Assembly (NCBI GenBank): GCA_026122225.1
Contig: JANEZZ010002242.1
Coordinates: forward strand, 62,001-126,000
Direction: 5' to 3'
Length of the DNA stretch: 64,000 nt
Origin: Heloderma charlesbogerti
Taxonomy: Eukaryota; Chordata; Lepidosauria; Squamata; Helodermatidae
In this document: positions 53,228 through 63,935 of the stretch, piece after piece
Layout of the letters: every line of letters begins with the position of its first letter
Position numbering within the stretch: the first letter of the stretch is position 1
Made by a program: the position numbers and the translations under genes
Notes under the pieces: generated by a model
What the model was told of the DNA's origin: nothing
Seen by the model: the letters and a program-made list of their open reading frames with translations, nothing else
Database searches by the model: none

Positions 53228-53697
53228 CAGGGATGGAGAACTTGTGGGCCTCCAAATATTTTTGCCTGCAACTCATAGGAACATAGGTAGCTGCCTTAGA
53301 CTGAGTCAGACCCTTCATCCATCTAGTCCAGTATTGTCGGCACTGACTGGCAGAGGCTCTCCAGGGTTTCAGGAAGGATTTCTTCCTAGCTCTACCTGGA
53401 GATGCCAGGAATTGAACCTGGGACCTTCTGCATGCCAAGCATGTGCTCTCCCATTGTGCTACTCCCCTTCCCCAAACTCCCATCATCCTTCACCATGGCT
53501 AAGCTGACTAGGGTTGATGGGAGTTGTAGGCCAAAGGGATTGAACCTGGGATCTTCTACATGCCAAGCATGTGCTCTACCACTTGTGCTATGCCCCCTCG
53601 CCAAACTCCCATCATCCTTCACCACTGGCTAAGCTGATTAGGGCTGATGGGAGTTTTCGGCCAAGATATCTGGAGGGCCACAAGTTGCTCACCCCTG
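53228..53697. mobile_element. hAT-type MITE carrying a SINE and a 128-bp tandem duplication
   Basis: Outer element: CAGGGATGGAGAACTTGTGG at 53228 and 'ggagggccacaagttgctca', closing in CCCCTG at 53697. A minus-strand tRNA-SINE (53277-53474) sits in the left half. The segment 53411-53538, containing the SINE B-box region and the MITE's 'actcccatcatccttcacca', is duplicated in tandem as 53539-53666 with about 90% identity by eye. Flanks gcatacac and tcatagag share 5 of 8 bases. Confidence 0.82.
53277..53474 (-). repeat. tRNA-derived SINE inside a MITE
   Basis: Minus strand: decayed A box, then B box 'ggttcaattcc' (within 53409-53421), body 'ctggagagcctctgccagtc', 'gtctgactcagtctaaggca', tail gctacctatgttcct. 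Same family as 9785-9966. Half of its head is duplicated at 53539-53600. Confidence 0.85.
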
Positions 53698-55895
53698 TCA
53701 TAGAGCCTTCATGTGAAAGATGATATCAGCAGGTGTCCAAGGGAGCTGGGGGCTTCTACATCCTCTGCATCCCTCCCAATATTATATAGTGCTCTCCTTA
53801 GCTCCTTAGATGACTCCACGGCAACAGGAGGTATGGAGGAAGGGAAGATCTAGTCCATTCTAAGGGGTGTGTATCTGTGGCACAGTAGACACAGAAGCCT
53901 CTGGGCCCCTTCTGTACCCAATGGTAGCTCTGGATGTGCAGTGAGGTCAAGAGTCCTCAGGTAGTCCAGACATAGGTTGCTGTTTTACATCACATTCCAG
54001 CATTTGTAGAACAAAACAAAAATGAAACGAAAACCAGCTCCCCCGGTCTGCCAAGCAGACCCAACCATTTTAGGTTTTGGCACCAACTCGGTTATTCAGT
54101 TACGAGAGAGATCCAGTTTGAGCCCTGCTCATTCTGTTTTGTTCACGTGTTCTAGAGCTGGGCCCGGCAACAGAGAACAGATGGCATGCCGGTATGAGCT
54201 CTGGCACAAATCAAGCCCTGCTGACAGTTTAACAAATCACACTGTCCAAACATGGAAAAAGTAAAAGCCCAAGAAAGGTACACCTGTTGAATTTCAGCTT
54301 GTCACATAGATATTAAGGTCACAAGAAAAAAAAAATGCGATGGCAACTTTAGCCTGACCACTGGATTTTTTAAAACCTTATTTATGTAATAGTACTTTGA
54401 TATTATATATTCTAAGGCAGAGATTGTCTTAAGTTACTTTGGCATTTTCAACAAATTATTGAAATAGAACTCCATCTCCCTCCAGAAACATTTGATCATG
54501 GCTCACTTTATCACCCATTCTACACAGTCTGACCACACTTTGGAAACACTCTGCTGCGTACTCATCTCCCTCCCTCCATTCTATACAGTGAGCCCCAGTC
54601 TGTCACTGGGCTGCCGGATCTTTCCATCTATTTCCAAAATTCAGGCTGTGACTGCCGTTAATTATCTATCCAAAATGGTAAAACTCATGTACAAGGGAAA
54701 TGTATCAGCAGACGTCTGGGAACCCCAAGCTTTTCAGAAGTACAGAAAAACTCCTTTAGAAATGAAAAACACCTAAGGGAGGGGTGCAACACCAAAAACA
54801 GTCCCAAAGTTGACTGAGCATGCTCAGTGATCACAGGATGTTGACTGACTGAATGGCAGTGCAGGTCCCACTTCTCATGGTGGATGTGCTCTTTGCTGAT
54901 GAAGGATCGAGTCACATGACTGTTCTAGCACAATGACTCCTGCTGTTGCAGAGTCATTTGATTTTGCCCCTTGCACTTTCTTTCCATCCCTGGCAGATTT
55001 CTGTGGGCATTGTGAATGATTCAACACTTGCTGAAAGGCTTCCAGACATAGCTTAGCCTGGTACTCAGACGCAACTGCTGTCCAGATATTTATAAGACAT
55101 TGATATCCATTGTGATGTGACCCGAGAGACTCAGCTCTCAGTGGAAAAACTTGGTTGTGTGAATTTACATTTCTCCTCCTCCACCTCCTCCTCCTCCTTC
55201 TTCTGTGTGTGGGTAGATGCTGAATTAGACCAAGAGTTCGTCTCTTTTAGGTCACCAGCCAGCCAGCCAGCCAGTCAATTGATTAGCTAAAAACCACTGG
55301 TCATCATCACAATCATGTGACATAATCAAATTGAGAAATACGTTTTAAGATGGATGATCCCCTGCACGTTGAACCCCATTTTGTATTATATATTTGTATC
55401 TAATCCATTGGGCTGCAAGGGCAAATACAGAGACCTAATATGTAATATATTGTCATCCAACAGATAAAGAATCTCTCCAGTATTCCAATGGCAGCCAGCC
55501 AGATGCTAGTTGAGGCAAGCTGAAATATTTTCTTTCCACACTTTCCTATTTAAATCAACGTTCCCCTTTCATGGGTTGGGAGGCAGATTATACTGCTGAT
55601 TTTCTGTTAATAATTAATGCCATTATTATTATTTTTATTTGCAGTGCCCCAGCACGTAGGAAAACAGCAGGTGAAGTCACATGAGCTGCAGAGAGCATGT
55701 TTGGGGGTAAATGGATATCTCGTAATTGAGGCTGTGGCTGTAGCAGTGATACATAAATACCAAGAAACCTACTGGTGAAGAAGAAATGGCAAGGTTGGCA
55801 AATAAATGAGCCCCTTATTTATTTTTCATGTTGTGAGTTTGGAAGGGGGAGCAGAGGTGGGGCTGGCACTGAGTTGCATGTCCGAGCTCCTTGGG
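53698..55895. other. Low-repeat stretch
   Basis: (CTC)n-like tract 55172-55203 and (AGCC)n at 55255-55276. No recognisable gene, RNA or transposon in the rest. Confidence 0.4.
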
Positions 55896-56588
55896 GAACA
55901 TAGGAAGCTGCCTTATACCAAGTCAGACCACTGGCCCATCTAGTTCAGTATTGTCTACACTAGGGCTGGCCCTTCCATGAAGCAGGGTGAGCCCCCTGCC
56001 TCAGGCAGTAGAACAGGAAGAGTAGCAAATGGCAGCACTCCCTCAACTCCTGCCAGGAAGGCCCGCTGCCACTTCCTCCAGCGGGTGCTTCAGAGAGCGG
56101 CTGGCATGGCTTTCTGGAGCAGCTGCCCTCTGGAGAGACACGATGGCTGAGGAAGCAGCCAGCATGGCTCTTCAGAGAGCCCGCCTGGCCAAAATGCCTG
56201 GTGCTGAGGGGGTCCTTCCTCAGAATCAGGCTTGGGAGTGGTGTCCCAGGAGATCGCCTGTAAGGGGGCATGATGCAGGAAGGGGGTAGGAGGGGTGTGA
56301 TGCAGTAAAGGGAAGGGATGGGGGTGTGATGTGATGGCAGGAAGGAGAAGGGGTGGCACGACACAGTAAAGGGAAGAGGAAGGGGGTTGCAGGGCTGTGA
56401 TGTGGTGGTGCATGTGCTTGCTTGCCTTGGGCAATTGGAGAGCTTGCACCGGGGCTGGTCTACACTGGCAGTGTCTATCCGGGTTTTCAGAGAAGGGTCT
56501 TTCCAAGCCCTACCTGGAGATGCCAGGGATTGAAACTGGGACCTTATCCATGCCAAGCCTGCTTTCTATCACTGAGCTACAGCCCTTG
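55896..56588 (-). repeat. tRNA-derived SINE split by a hAT element
   Basis: Left part 55896-55960 holds the tail 'ataaggcagcttcctatgtt' (minus strand). Right part 56458-56588 holds the body and head, with B box 'ggtttcaatccc' and A box 'tgtagctcagtgatagaaag'. Removing 55961-56457 plus one 8-bp copy makes a continuous SINE of about 190 bp. Confidence 0.9.
55961..56457. mobile_element. hAT element inserted in a SINE
   Basis: Left end TAGGGCTGGCCCTTCC (C to T at the first base compared with CAGGGC), right end 'gcaccggggctg'. Exact 8-bp duplication gtctacac at 55953-55960 and 56458-56465. The 'gcctcaggcagtag' subterminal stretch is shared with 34903-35181. Interior frames, up to 198 codons on the minus strand, show no transposase motif. 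Confidence 0.92.
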
Positions 56589-57330
56589 TTCAAGCGATCG
56601 CAAGTGATCAATAAACAAAAAACCTTCTGGCTTAATGTGTTGTGTTAAGGGCTTTCCATGTTCACTCAAGCTCCAAAATGCAAGGAAATTACAGCTGTTA
56701 AGGGCCATGTCCTTAAGAGATGCATTATTTAGGCAATATGGATATGGTCTGGTATCCTTTGCTGTGGCTACTTCCAGTTTCACCACGACTTTGGAACTGG
56801 GTGGCTGTCAGTGGCAGAGTGGTGGACCTAAGCCCAGATTTGTGTGTTCACTGGAACAGACACATGGAGTCGATGCAACTGAAGCTATAATGCAGCCGAA
56901 GCTACCATTCCATGTTACAGTAAGTATTCATGAATTTTGAAAAGAAACCTGTAAGCGTCCCATTTCAAAAATGCACCATGATCTTCATCGGGACTTGCAG
57001 AGCCATTCTAGTTGCGGGGGAGTTATGTGGTGGGAGATCAGCCACTCCTAAACCCAACTGGTTTGCTGTGGCCACTGCAGGAGGTGGAGGGGTGGATTTT
57101 TCTTGGGGTTTAAACCAGTGTTGTTGTTTTAATCCTTTCCCACTGGAACCAATGGGAGAGAAACTGACTACACCAGCTTCTGTACCAGGGGTGCAAGAGG
57201 GCTTCAAATCCAGCAGATGCAAGGCTGCTTCAGACCTGCCCATAGAATGTCCTTTTTTTGCCTCCCGCAAAAACCTAACTCCGGTGGGGGTTAGGATTGC
57301 GCTGTTGCTTCCTAGTAAGTGTATTTATCT
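56589..57330. other. Unassigned
   Basis: No repeat family recognised. Frames up to 134 codons on either strand have no conserved motif. Confidence 0.4.
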
Positions 57331-57480
57331 TTAGAGTGCATTCCTATGGGTATTTCCTCAGAAGTAAGCCCTTTTCAGAAGTAAGCCCTATTCAGAAGTA
57401 AACCCTATACACATGCACCTGGGAGTTAGTAACACTGACGTCCATGAAACTTACTTGCACATGTACATGCACAGGATTGC
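57331..57480. repeat. Small foldback repeat with tandem 'cagaagtaagccc' units
   Basis: 'tcagaagtaagccc' occurs three times at about 57358-57405 with a period of 17 bp. The edges 'gagtgcattcctatgggtat' and 'catgcacaggattgctgtgc' face each other. It is probably a MITE with TGCAATCC-like ends that gained a short tandem repeat. Confidence 0.6.
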
Positions 57481-58152
57481 TGTGCTTATCATTTTATAAA
57501 GTTTCTCACACACGTGATGGGAAAGCAGCATATTATGTTTCTTTTCGCTTTTACTAATGGTTGCTCTATTAATTTTTGCCTTGGGAAAAGTTGAGGGAAA
57601 TCTGTTGGCAGAGGGGCTCCTTTTTTGTTTGCTTTCAAACCATACTTGAATGCTATTGCATATCAATGATTTTGGTAGGATTGCACTAGAATAAAATACA
57701 AATTTCAAACAAGACAATTGTGCTCTTGAAATAGGAAGTATATCATTTCACCACCGGGTGGCACTGTGGTTCAGCAAAAATGAGAAATTCCTCAACCTGG
57801 TATTTCAAACAAGACCGAAATACAGGTTTCATGTTATGAGCAGATGATTCTAAAGTAACAGACCAATCCACTTTGTCCCATTAGGCATGTGTAGTCCTCT
57901 TGTAAGGTTAGTTCTCCACTCACAGGAAGGTTGCCAATGGGGATTTGGTGGCAGGAAACGCACATGGAGCAAGCCCACACAGGAAGGGGTAGGGAAGATG
58001 TGGCAGGCTACAGATGCTGCCCTTTAGATCTTGGTTGACTGATTCAACATCACTGAAGAGTTTTCTTATCTAGCCAACAAGGTTTTATCCAGTGTGATTC
58101 CAGCTCTTGAAAAAGTGATCGTAGTTGTTGAAAAGAGGCTGTTAGTGAACCA
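57481..58152. other. Unassigned
   Basis: 'caccgggtggcactgtggtt' (57754-57773) is another remnant of the 51572-type loop word. Otherwise nothing is recognised. Confidence 0.4.
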
Positions 58153-58592
58153 GTTCAGATGCAATGTTCCTGGCTTAAGAAACCATAGTTTATTAAGCCA
58201 GAAATGAGTGTTAGGCCCACATGTTCTACCCTTGTCCTCCCTTCTGCTCCCCTCCTCCCGTCATGCAACAGATCTGGTGCTTCAAATCCTCATTTGCTTC
58301 AACCAAAATTCCCAACTATGTCCTAAGTGTGGAACTCTGTTTTAATGTCAGTTTATTAACCAGGTTTTAAAGCCATGGTTTGATCCTGGTTTAAGATCTG
58401 GTTAGTAAACCAAAATTAAGCCACTGTTTTGGACACTGCAGGGGACTCTGGGTTAAACAGATCAGGATTGACACATCAAAGCCAGCATGCAAATAGAGGA
58501 GTTGAAGGGAAGGGGAAGTGCATAGACCTCACATTCATTCGTGGTTTAGTAAATGATGGTTTATTAAGCCAGGAACATTGTATCAGAAAAGG
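58153..58592. mobile_element. Foldback element (CAATGTTCCTGGCTTAA arms)
   Basis: 'atgcaatgttcctggcttaa' (58159-58178) pairs with 'ttaagccaggaacattgtat' (58562-58581). 'aaaccatagtttattaagcc' also faces 'atggtttattaagcc'. The middle includes 'aaaccaaaattaagccactg'. Non-coding. No readable target duplication. Confidence 0.82.
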
Positions 58593-59379
58593 CCCAGTAT
58601 ATCTTTTATTGAGGCCATTTAAGATATATATACACACACATACACACTTCATTCTCATTTTCTGTTGTGAAACATTTTTCTTTCCCATTTTTTTGGGAAA
58701 GCAAACACCATGAACTTTTCCTTCCTTTTGAGAAAGTGTGGCATATGTGCTTATGTTAAAAATACTAAACTGTATTGGACTGTAAAACAAAAAGGAATCA
58801 TAACCTTAGTTTCAACACATCAGCAATACTGATGCACATTCTGCAGGCAGTGCAGAACGTTCCCAGTGATATTTCTCCATAGTATACAATAATTTGTATA
58901 CATAGTATACAAATACAAGTCTATTATTCTAAGGAAAGTTCTTTGGATACTGATTATGGGGCAAGTTGGTCTTATGGAAGGCCCACACAGCGGCAGTGAC
59001 TATATAGATGCCTCACCTTAATATAGGTAGAAATGCACAAACAGCATTTGGTCATGTGTACACAAGTCTCTTCCTATTGGATTGAAGTGACAGAGAGAAC
59101 AATGCGGGAGGCCTAACTTTGGGCAAGTTTATAAGATCACTTGATAAAACATGATCGCTTGGGTGACCATGTGTCCTACTTAGCTGGTTTTCTATTTGTG
59201 AAGAGTTTTAAAACTACAACACCAATGTAGGGGAATTTTTTTTAAAAAAGTGATAATCCACTCAGTCTGAAGTGGTACTATGCATTCTACTGCCCCTTTA
59301 CTCTAGCACTTCCTGAAGCTCATACTATATAAAGGGCCAAAGTAAAGCCTTATTCAGGCATTCAAAAAAGGGTTAAAAT
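58593..59379. other. Unassigned
   Basis: Short (AT)n(AC)n at 58623-58645. 'gggtgaccatgtgtcctact' (59160-59180) resembles one end of a TAGGGTGACCAT-type DNA transposon, as at 30812. Otherwise nothing is recognised. Confidence 0.4.
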
Positions 59380-59983
59380 TAGGGCCGTGCATCACTTCGG
59401 TGCCAAATCCAAATCCCAAAGTGAATCGGGGTGCTTTGGTGTGATCTGAAGCAAAACAGATCAGCACTGAGGTGCTCCGAAGCAAAGCAGGTCAGCAACA
59501 AAGTGCCTTGGTCCACCTTGGAGATTTGGAGCTATTCTGATGCCTTCTGAAGCCTCCACAGCCTGTCTCGAAAATGTATCAACTTGAGAAAGATCAGGGA
59601 GGAGGAGTGAGTGAACTTTGGCAAATGGCAACTTGAGTTGCCAAATTAGGGCTGGATGTAACCAAGCAGTCTCCAATCAGTGACAGTAGTGGAAGGGGGG
59701 GACGGGACCACTGGATATATTAGAGAAAAAAGCCTGCGTTTGTTCATTGTGTGAGAGAGAAGTGGTAGTGTTACTGGAGAGAGCTCTGACGTTATTTGGC
59801 TAGATCTGTCGTGTGTGTGTGTGTTAGACTCTTTCCCACTCTTTCTTTGTAGTTTTCCAGATAGATCCTTTACAAAACAAAAATTTAAAAAGCACTTTCC
59901 TTGTTTTTGGTTTTCCCCCTGCCCCCCGCACTTCTCAGTTCCTGAATTCCTCCCCTTCCCATTTTTGAACACTGTATCTTTTC

Positions 59984-59984
59984 C

Positions 59985-60049
<65 letters not shown>

Positions 60050-60064
60050 TACATACATACATAC
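59984..60064. repeat. (AT)n(AC)n(ATAC)n compound microsatellite
   Basis: About 12 AT units, 15 AC units, then ATAC-type units. Alternating purine/pyrimidine sequence of this kind can extrude as cruciform or Z-DNA, and it explains the cysteine/valine-rich frames on the minus strand. Confidence 0.95.
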
Positions 60065-60394
60065 CACTTTCTTTGCGTGTAGGTAGTTCTGCATTTGCTT
60101 TTCTTTTGCTCATGTGTGTGTGCGCACGCATGTGCACGTGCGCACTTGTGTTGTGTTCAAGCAAAGCACTACACATGTCCACATTTCAAAATACAATGGG
60201 CAAAGCACTGCATTTATTATTTAAACAATAGTCCACTGTGTGGCAAAGCAGGCAAGCCCAATATGAGGCATTTTGGGGGACTTGAATCCGTTGCAGATTT
60301 CTCCAACATCCCTACTGTTACAATCAGAGTACTTGAGAGAGAGAGTGAGAAGGAAGTTCTATGGATTTAGAAAAGATGGAGCTAGGCACATTAA

Positions 60395-60803
60395 GAGAGC
60401 AATCCTATGGCTGCTAGTCAATGGCTAGATAGCCATAGGATATGTGGTTTTCCGGGAACCAACCTTCCCCCCCTTCCACGCTGACTTGCAGGCAGTGCAG
60501 AATGTCCCCATATTCCGTGCTCAGAAGAGGAGCATGGAGTGGCCAAAATGGGGCATTCCAGGGGGCTTTCCAGGGCAGGGAAGGCTGAAATGCTGGTACG
60601 ACACATCCTATGTGTCATCCGGCAGCCTCCTCCCCCGATCTGCCTTTCCGTGGCTAGACAGCCAAAATCAGCTGTCTAGCCACAAATGCAGGGCAGGAGA
60701 AGCATGGAGGGAATAATCCCCTCTGTGCTTCTCCTGCCCTGCATTGGATAGGCGGTCGCCTCCGAGTTCGGAGGCAGCCGCCTATCCCCATAGGATTGCG
60801 CCC
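60395..60803. mobile_element. Foldback MITE nested in the 2.2-kb element, TAA duplication
   Basis: Left end gagagcaatcctatggctgc, right end ccataggattgcgccc. TAA lies at both flanks (60392-60394, 60804-60806). Two strong internal hairpins: 'gtggctagacagc' with 'gctgtctagccac' (60651-60682), and 'gcagggcaggagaagcatgg' with 'gtgcttctcctgccctgc' (60689-60745). Ends match the GCAATCCTATG family, but the interior is longer and different. Confidence 0.88.
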
Positions 60804-61098
60804 TAAGTTGACCAGACTTTAGAAATCCAGCAAATTTTTACCACAGGGCAGTTTAATGAATCAACCACCTCTTAAGTCCAAGATGGCAGTTGGCAGTCCA
60901 CAGCCTGGATGCCAACTTTATCTGGCCCCAGATCACCAAATTTAGTGGTACTAGGGGAGAAGGGTTATTTGCACATCAAAGAAACCTACCACAGAGATTA
61001 GGAATAGTGACCTCCTCCTAATCACCGCTTAAATACCTAACTTCTCTGATTATCCCTTTATGCCTTTTGGTTTATGTTTCTGAGAAAAGCACATTCTA

Positions 61099-61400
61099 TC
61101 TGTGCCTAGCATAAAAACTACTGGGCCAAACTGTCTGGATTTTGGCAGGTTGGATCCTCTCCATGCTGAAAGGTCCCAAATTTCATGCACTTCTGTGGAA
61201 AGAGTCAAAATAACTCTTTGCTTTGAGAGGTTTTGTTGAAAAAAAAATCAAATTTTAACTCCGCCTAACACAAAAAACACTGGGTCAAACTGTCTGAAAT
61301 TTGGCAGAGGGATCCCCTCCATGGGGGCTGAGAGGTCCCCAAATGTCATGTATTTATCATGAAAACTGAAAAGGTTATGGCCATTTCTATTTTCCAATGG
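61099..61400. repeat. Diverged tandem pair, about 150-bp unit
   Basis: 'ctactgggccaaactgtctg' (61120-61139) corresponds to 'cactgggtcaaactgtctga' (61278-61297). 'atcctctccatgctgaaagg' corresponds to 'atcccctccatgggggctga'. Both lie inside the 2.2-kb element. Confidence 0.75.
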
Positions 61401-61586
61401 AAGTAAATGGGAAAACATTACGTCAGAATGATTAAGATATCCAAATCTCACTTTGGATCTGAATCTGAAGAGAAGCGGATGGGGACCGAATTGGTCTGAA
61501 GCAAAGCGGGGCTGCTTTGGAAGGTCCAAAGTGCCATCTGAAGTGAAGCGGGGTTCCAGGGTTCTGTGCACAGCCCTAGTTAAAAT

Positions 61587-61792
61587 CAAAGTGTGAGGAG
61601 AAGGAGCATTCCAGCCCCACCCCACTGCCCCTTAGTGTTTGTCGCACTCAACTTGTGGAAGGCGACAGTCTGATGAGGTCAGCCTCCTGTATCCATGGAC
61701 ACTCTGCAGATGAGCCAGAATGCTAGAGGGACATGGGTCTGGAGCACATCTTCTCCTAATGCATTGATTTTAACCCTTTTAAGAATGCCTGA
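61587..61792. other. Unassigned
   Basis: No repeat or gene recognised. Confidence 0.4.
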
Positions 61793-62123
61793 AAGTTCTG
61801 CTAATTGGCTTAATTACTTTAGTGTAAGTGCATGGGGCCCAGATTTGGATCAGGCAATTTGGGAGGGGGGATTTAAGCTTCCTCCCTCCTGTTTTCAGCT
61901 GGAAATTCCGAACACACCCCTTGGGGGTTGCGGTTAAAAAAAGTTTTTTTTTCTTTTTTAAACCCCCATGCATGTGTGGAATTTTGGGCCAAAAATGGGA
62001 GGGGGCAGCTTAAATCCCCCCTCCTGAATTGCCACAATCCTAATCCAAATCGAGCCTGCACACACATATACTAAAGTAAGCCAATCATGTAACCTCTGCT
62101 ATGCGTGATTAGCAGAAAGTTTA
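61793..62123. mobile_element. Foldback element, arms of about 130 bp
   Basis: 'agttctgctaattggcttaa' (61794) mirrors 'tgattagcagaaagtt' (62107-62121). Inner arms: 'ggaggggggatttaagc' (61862-61878) against 'gcttaaatcccccctcc' (62009-62025), and 'aacacaccccttgggggttg' with facing 'ccccatgcatgtgtggaatt'. The A/T homopolymer centre (61935-61962) could be the turn of the hairpin. Confidence 0.83.
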
Positions 62124-62468
62124 GTTTGGCCCGTAGATTCACAGTCCAGATTTCAACTTCTTTGAAATCTACTTGTGAAGACCTTTGTTTATTTAATGAT
62201 TCCTCTTGGAGGAGCTGTTCATCTGATTTTCAAAATAATGTATATTATTTGATAATACTGCTGTTTGGAATATTTTTGGAATAGGTCCACATTACATAAA
62301 GATAATCTATGAAGCTATTATATTTGTGAATGTATGTGTTGCCATAGTCATACAATAAAAGCAGTCAACTCTTTTTTTCTCTTATATACTATTTTCATGA
62401 TTATGGACAAACCATTTTGTACTTTTTGTATATTTTGCGCTTGACAGATTCCCCGAGTACAAAATGCT
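62124..62468. other. Unassigned
   Basis: AT-rich, no recognisable repeat or gene. Confidence 0.4.
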
Positions 62469-63018
62469 TAGGGATGTTGGAGAATTCCACCATGGACTCT
62501 AAAGAATCCGGCCCCCCAGAGTCTGTGATGGAACGGGGCAATCCCCCCTGCCACCCCACGAAATCCCCCTGGGACAGATCCTACCTGGTGATAGTGGCGG
62601 CGGTAGTGGCGACTCCAGGTCGTCTTCCGCAAATGGTGGCTGCTGCACCGGCTGCCATTTGTGTCCCTGCCAAGCCGTGATAGGCTACGTAAGTATCTAC
62701 ATAGCCTATTGCAGCAAAAGGCAGGGACGCAAATGGCGTAGTGGCCGCCATTTGCGTCCCTGCCTTTTGCCGTGATAGGCTACGTAGCCTATCACGGCTT
62801 GGCAGGGATGCAAATGGCAGCTGGTGTAGCGGCTGCCATTTGTGGCTACAGCCCAGCAGCAGCCGGAAGTCCGGCTGTGGCCAGCCCTGGCCGGTGGCTC
62901 TGCGGCCTTGCCGCAGAGTGGAGCCAGCCGGGCAGGATTTTAGGTGGAGGGACGGATCGCCTCCCCCCCACTGCAGATGCCCCTGAGCGGAGCAAGGTAA
63001 GGGATTTGTACATCCCTA
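62469..63018. mobile_element. hAT element with TACGTA hairpins (second copy)
   Basis: Ends TAGGGATGTTGG and TTTGTACATCCCTA. Exact 8-bp duplication aaaatgct at 62461-62468 and 63019-63026. Interior hairpins: 'gtgataggctacgta' with 'tacatagcctattgc' (62678-62713) and 'gtgataggctacgtagcctatcac' split across 62771-62795, flanked by 'gccatttgcgtccctgcc'. It shares these blocks with 19317-20117, but with fewer hairpins. No transposase. Confidence 0.92.
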
Positions 63019-63026
63019 AAAATGCT

Positions 63027-63930
63027 ACCAAAGGAACCACAGAGCACTTCTCATAGACAGTAGGATGAAACTATACAATCTATTGCATTAGCTGCATTCA
63101 GCAAGGACTTGAAATAAGATGTTGCCAACTATAGACTCATGACACAGGGCTGGTCTATAACAGCAAACTCAGATGGTGAGTGCCAACATGATTGGAGCCA
63201 AAATGGGGCCACTGAGAAACAAGAGGAGGCTTTTAGTATGCTTGGGGGAACTCTGAAGTTTGCAGAAGTACAAAAAAAAAAAAGTTAAATCATGAGGATA
63301 TATTGCAACATTTTGTTTCAGGTCCCAGTTGTGAGACTTTAATGTGAAAGTGGGAACATGCTGAAATGTTTGGAAATGATTTTTTGCTTGAAGAATAAAT
63401 GAAAATCACTTGCGCAGTCCTTGCATACTCAATGGACATTGGGGCCGGAGCATTCCCACAACAGCAGGTTTGTGGGAAATTGGCCCACTGAATCAGAGTT
63501 ATGGTGACACACAATAACTGCTAGTCCCATCAGACTAAGCAGAATTGGTATCATCATCAGAGCTACCACAGTGCTGAAACAACCACCCCCTACAACAAAA
63601 AGTACCTCTTTTATGAGGCATTTCTGGTTGCACTTTTCCCACCATCACTGATTAGCAGAACATCTGTGAGTGCCTTTAAGAGGAAGAGCCAATGAGATGG
63701 AGGTAGAAGATGGTGAACTGTGAATTTGGAAGACCAGGACTCTTGGGTAGGGGTAGGGGAGTGAAACAATGAAGAATATGCAACTGCTATTGTAGCTTCC
63801 ATTTAGAATGTTTTATTTTCTTAGGGCTCCATCTACATGGAAATGGAATGAGAAGTGCTTTCTAGTTACATTTGGATTTTCATGAAATCGCTTTGGTCCA
63901 TCAAGGGCACACGAAAGAAGAAAAGCAGAG
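63027..63930. other. Unassigned
   Basis: A11 run at 63271-63282. No repeat or gene recognised. Confidence 0.4.
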
Positions 63931-63935
63931 TATAC

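Larger units (their letters stand above)
59380..61578. mobile_element. 2.2-kb hAT-like element without transposase
   Basis: Ends TAGGGCCGTGCATC and GTGCACAGCCCTA. Exact 8-bp duplication gttaaaat at 59372-59379 and 61579-61586. Subterminal 'ccaaagtgaatcggggtgct' (left) and 'gaagcggatggggaccgaat' (right) are loosely inverted. The interior holds a long AT/AC microsatellite, a nested MITE (60395-60803) and a diverged tandem pair (61099-61245, 61258-61400). No frame longer than 178 codons, and those are microsatellite-driven, so it cannot move by itself. Confidence 0.9.

Noticed and set aside
55960..56556. 198-codon minus-strand frame
   Set aside because: It spans a hAT element and both SINE junctions, so it cannot be an ancestral gene, and no transposase residues are seen.
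59646..60231. 178- and 138-codon frames around a microsatellite
   Set aside because: Driven by the AT/AC repeat, which encodes YIYIYI or CVCVCV without stops.
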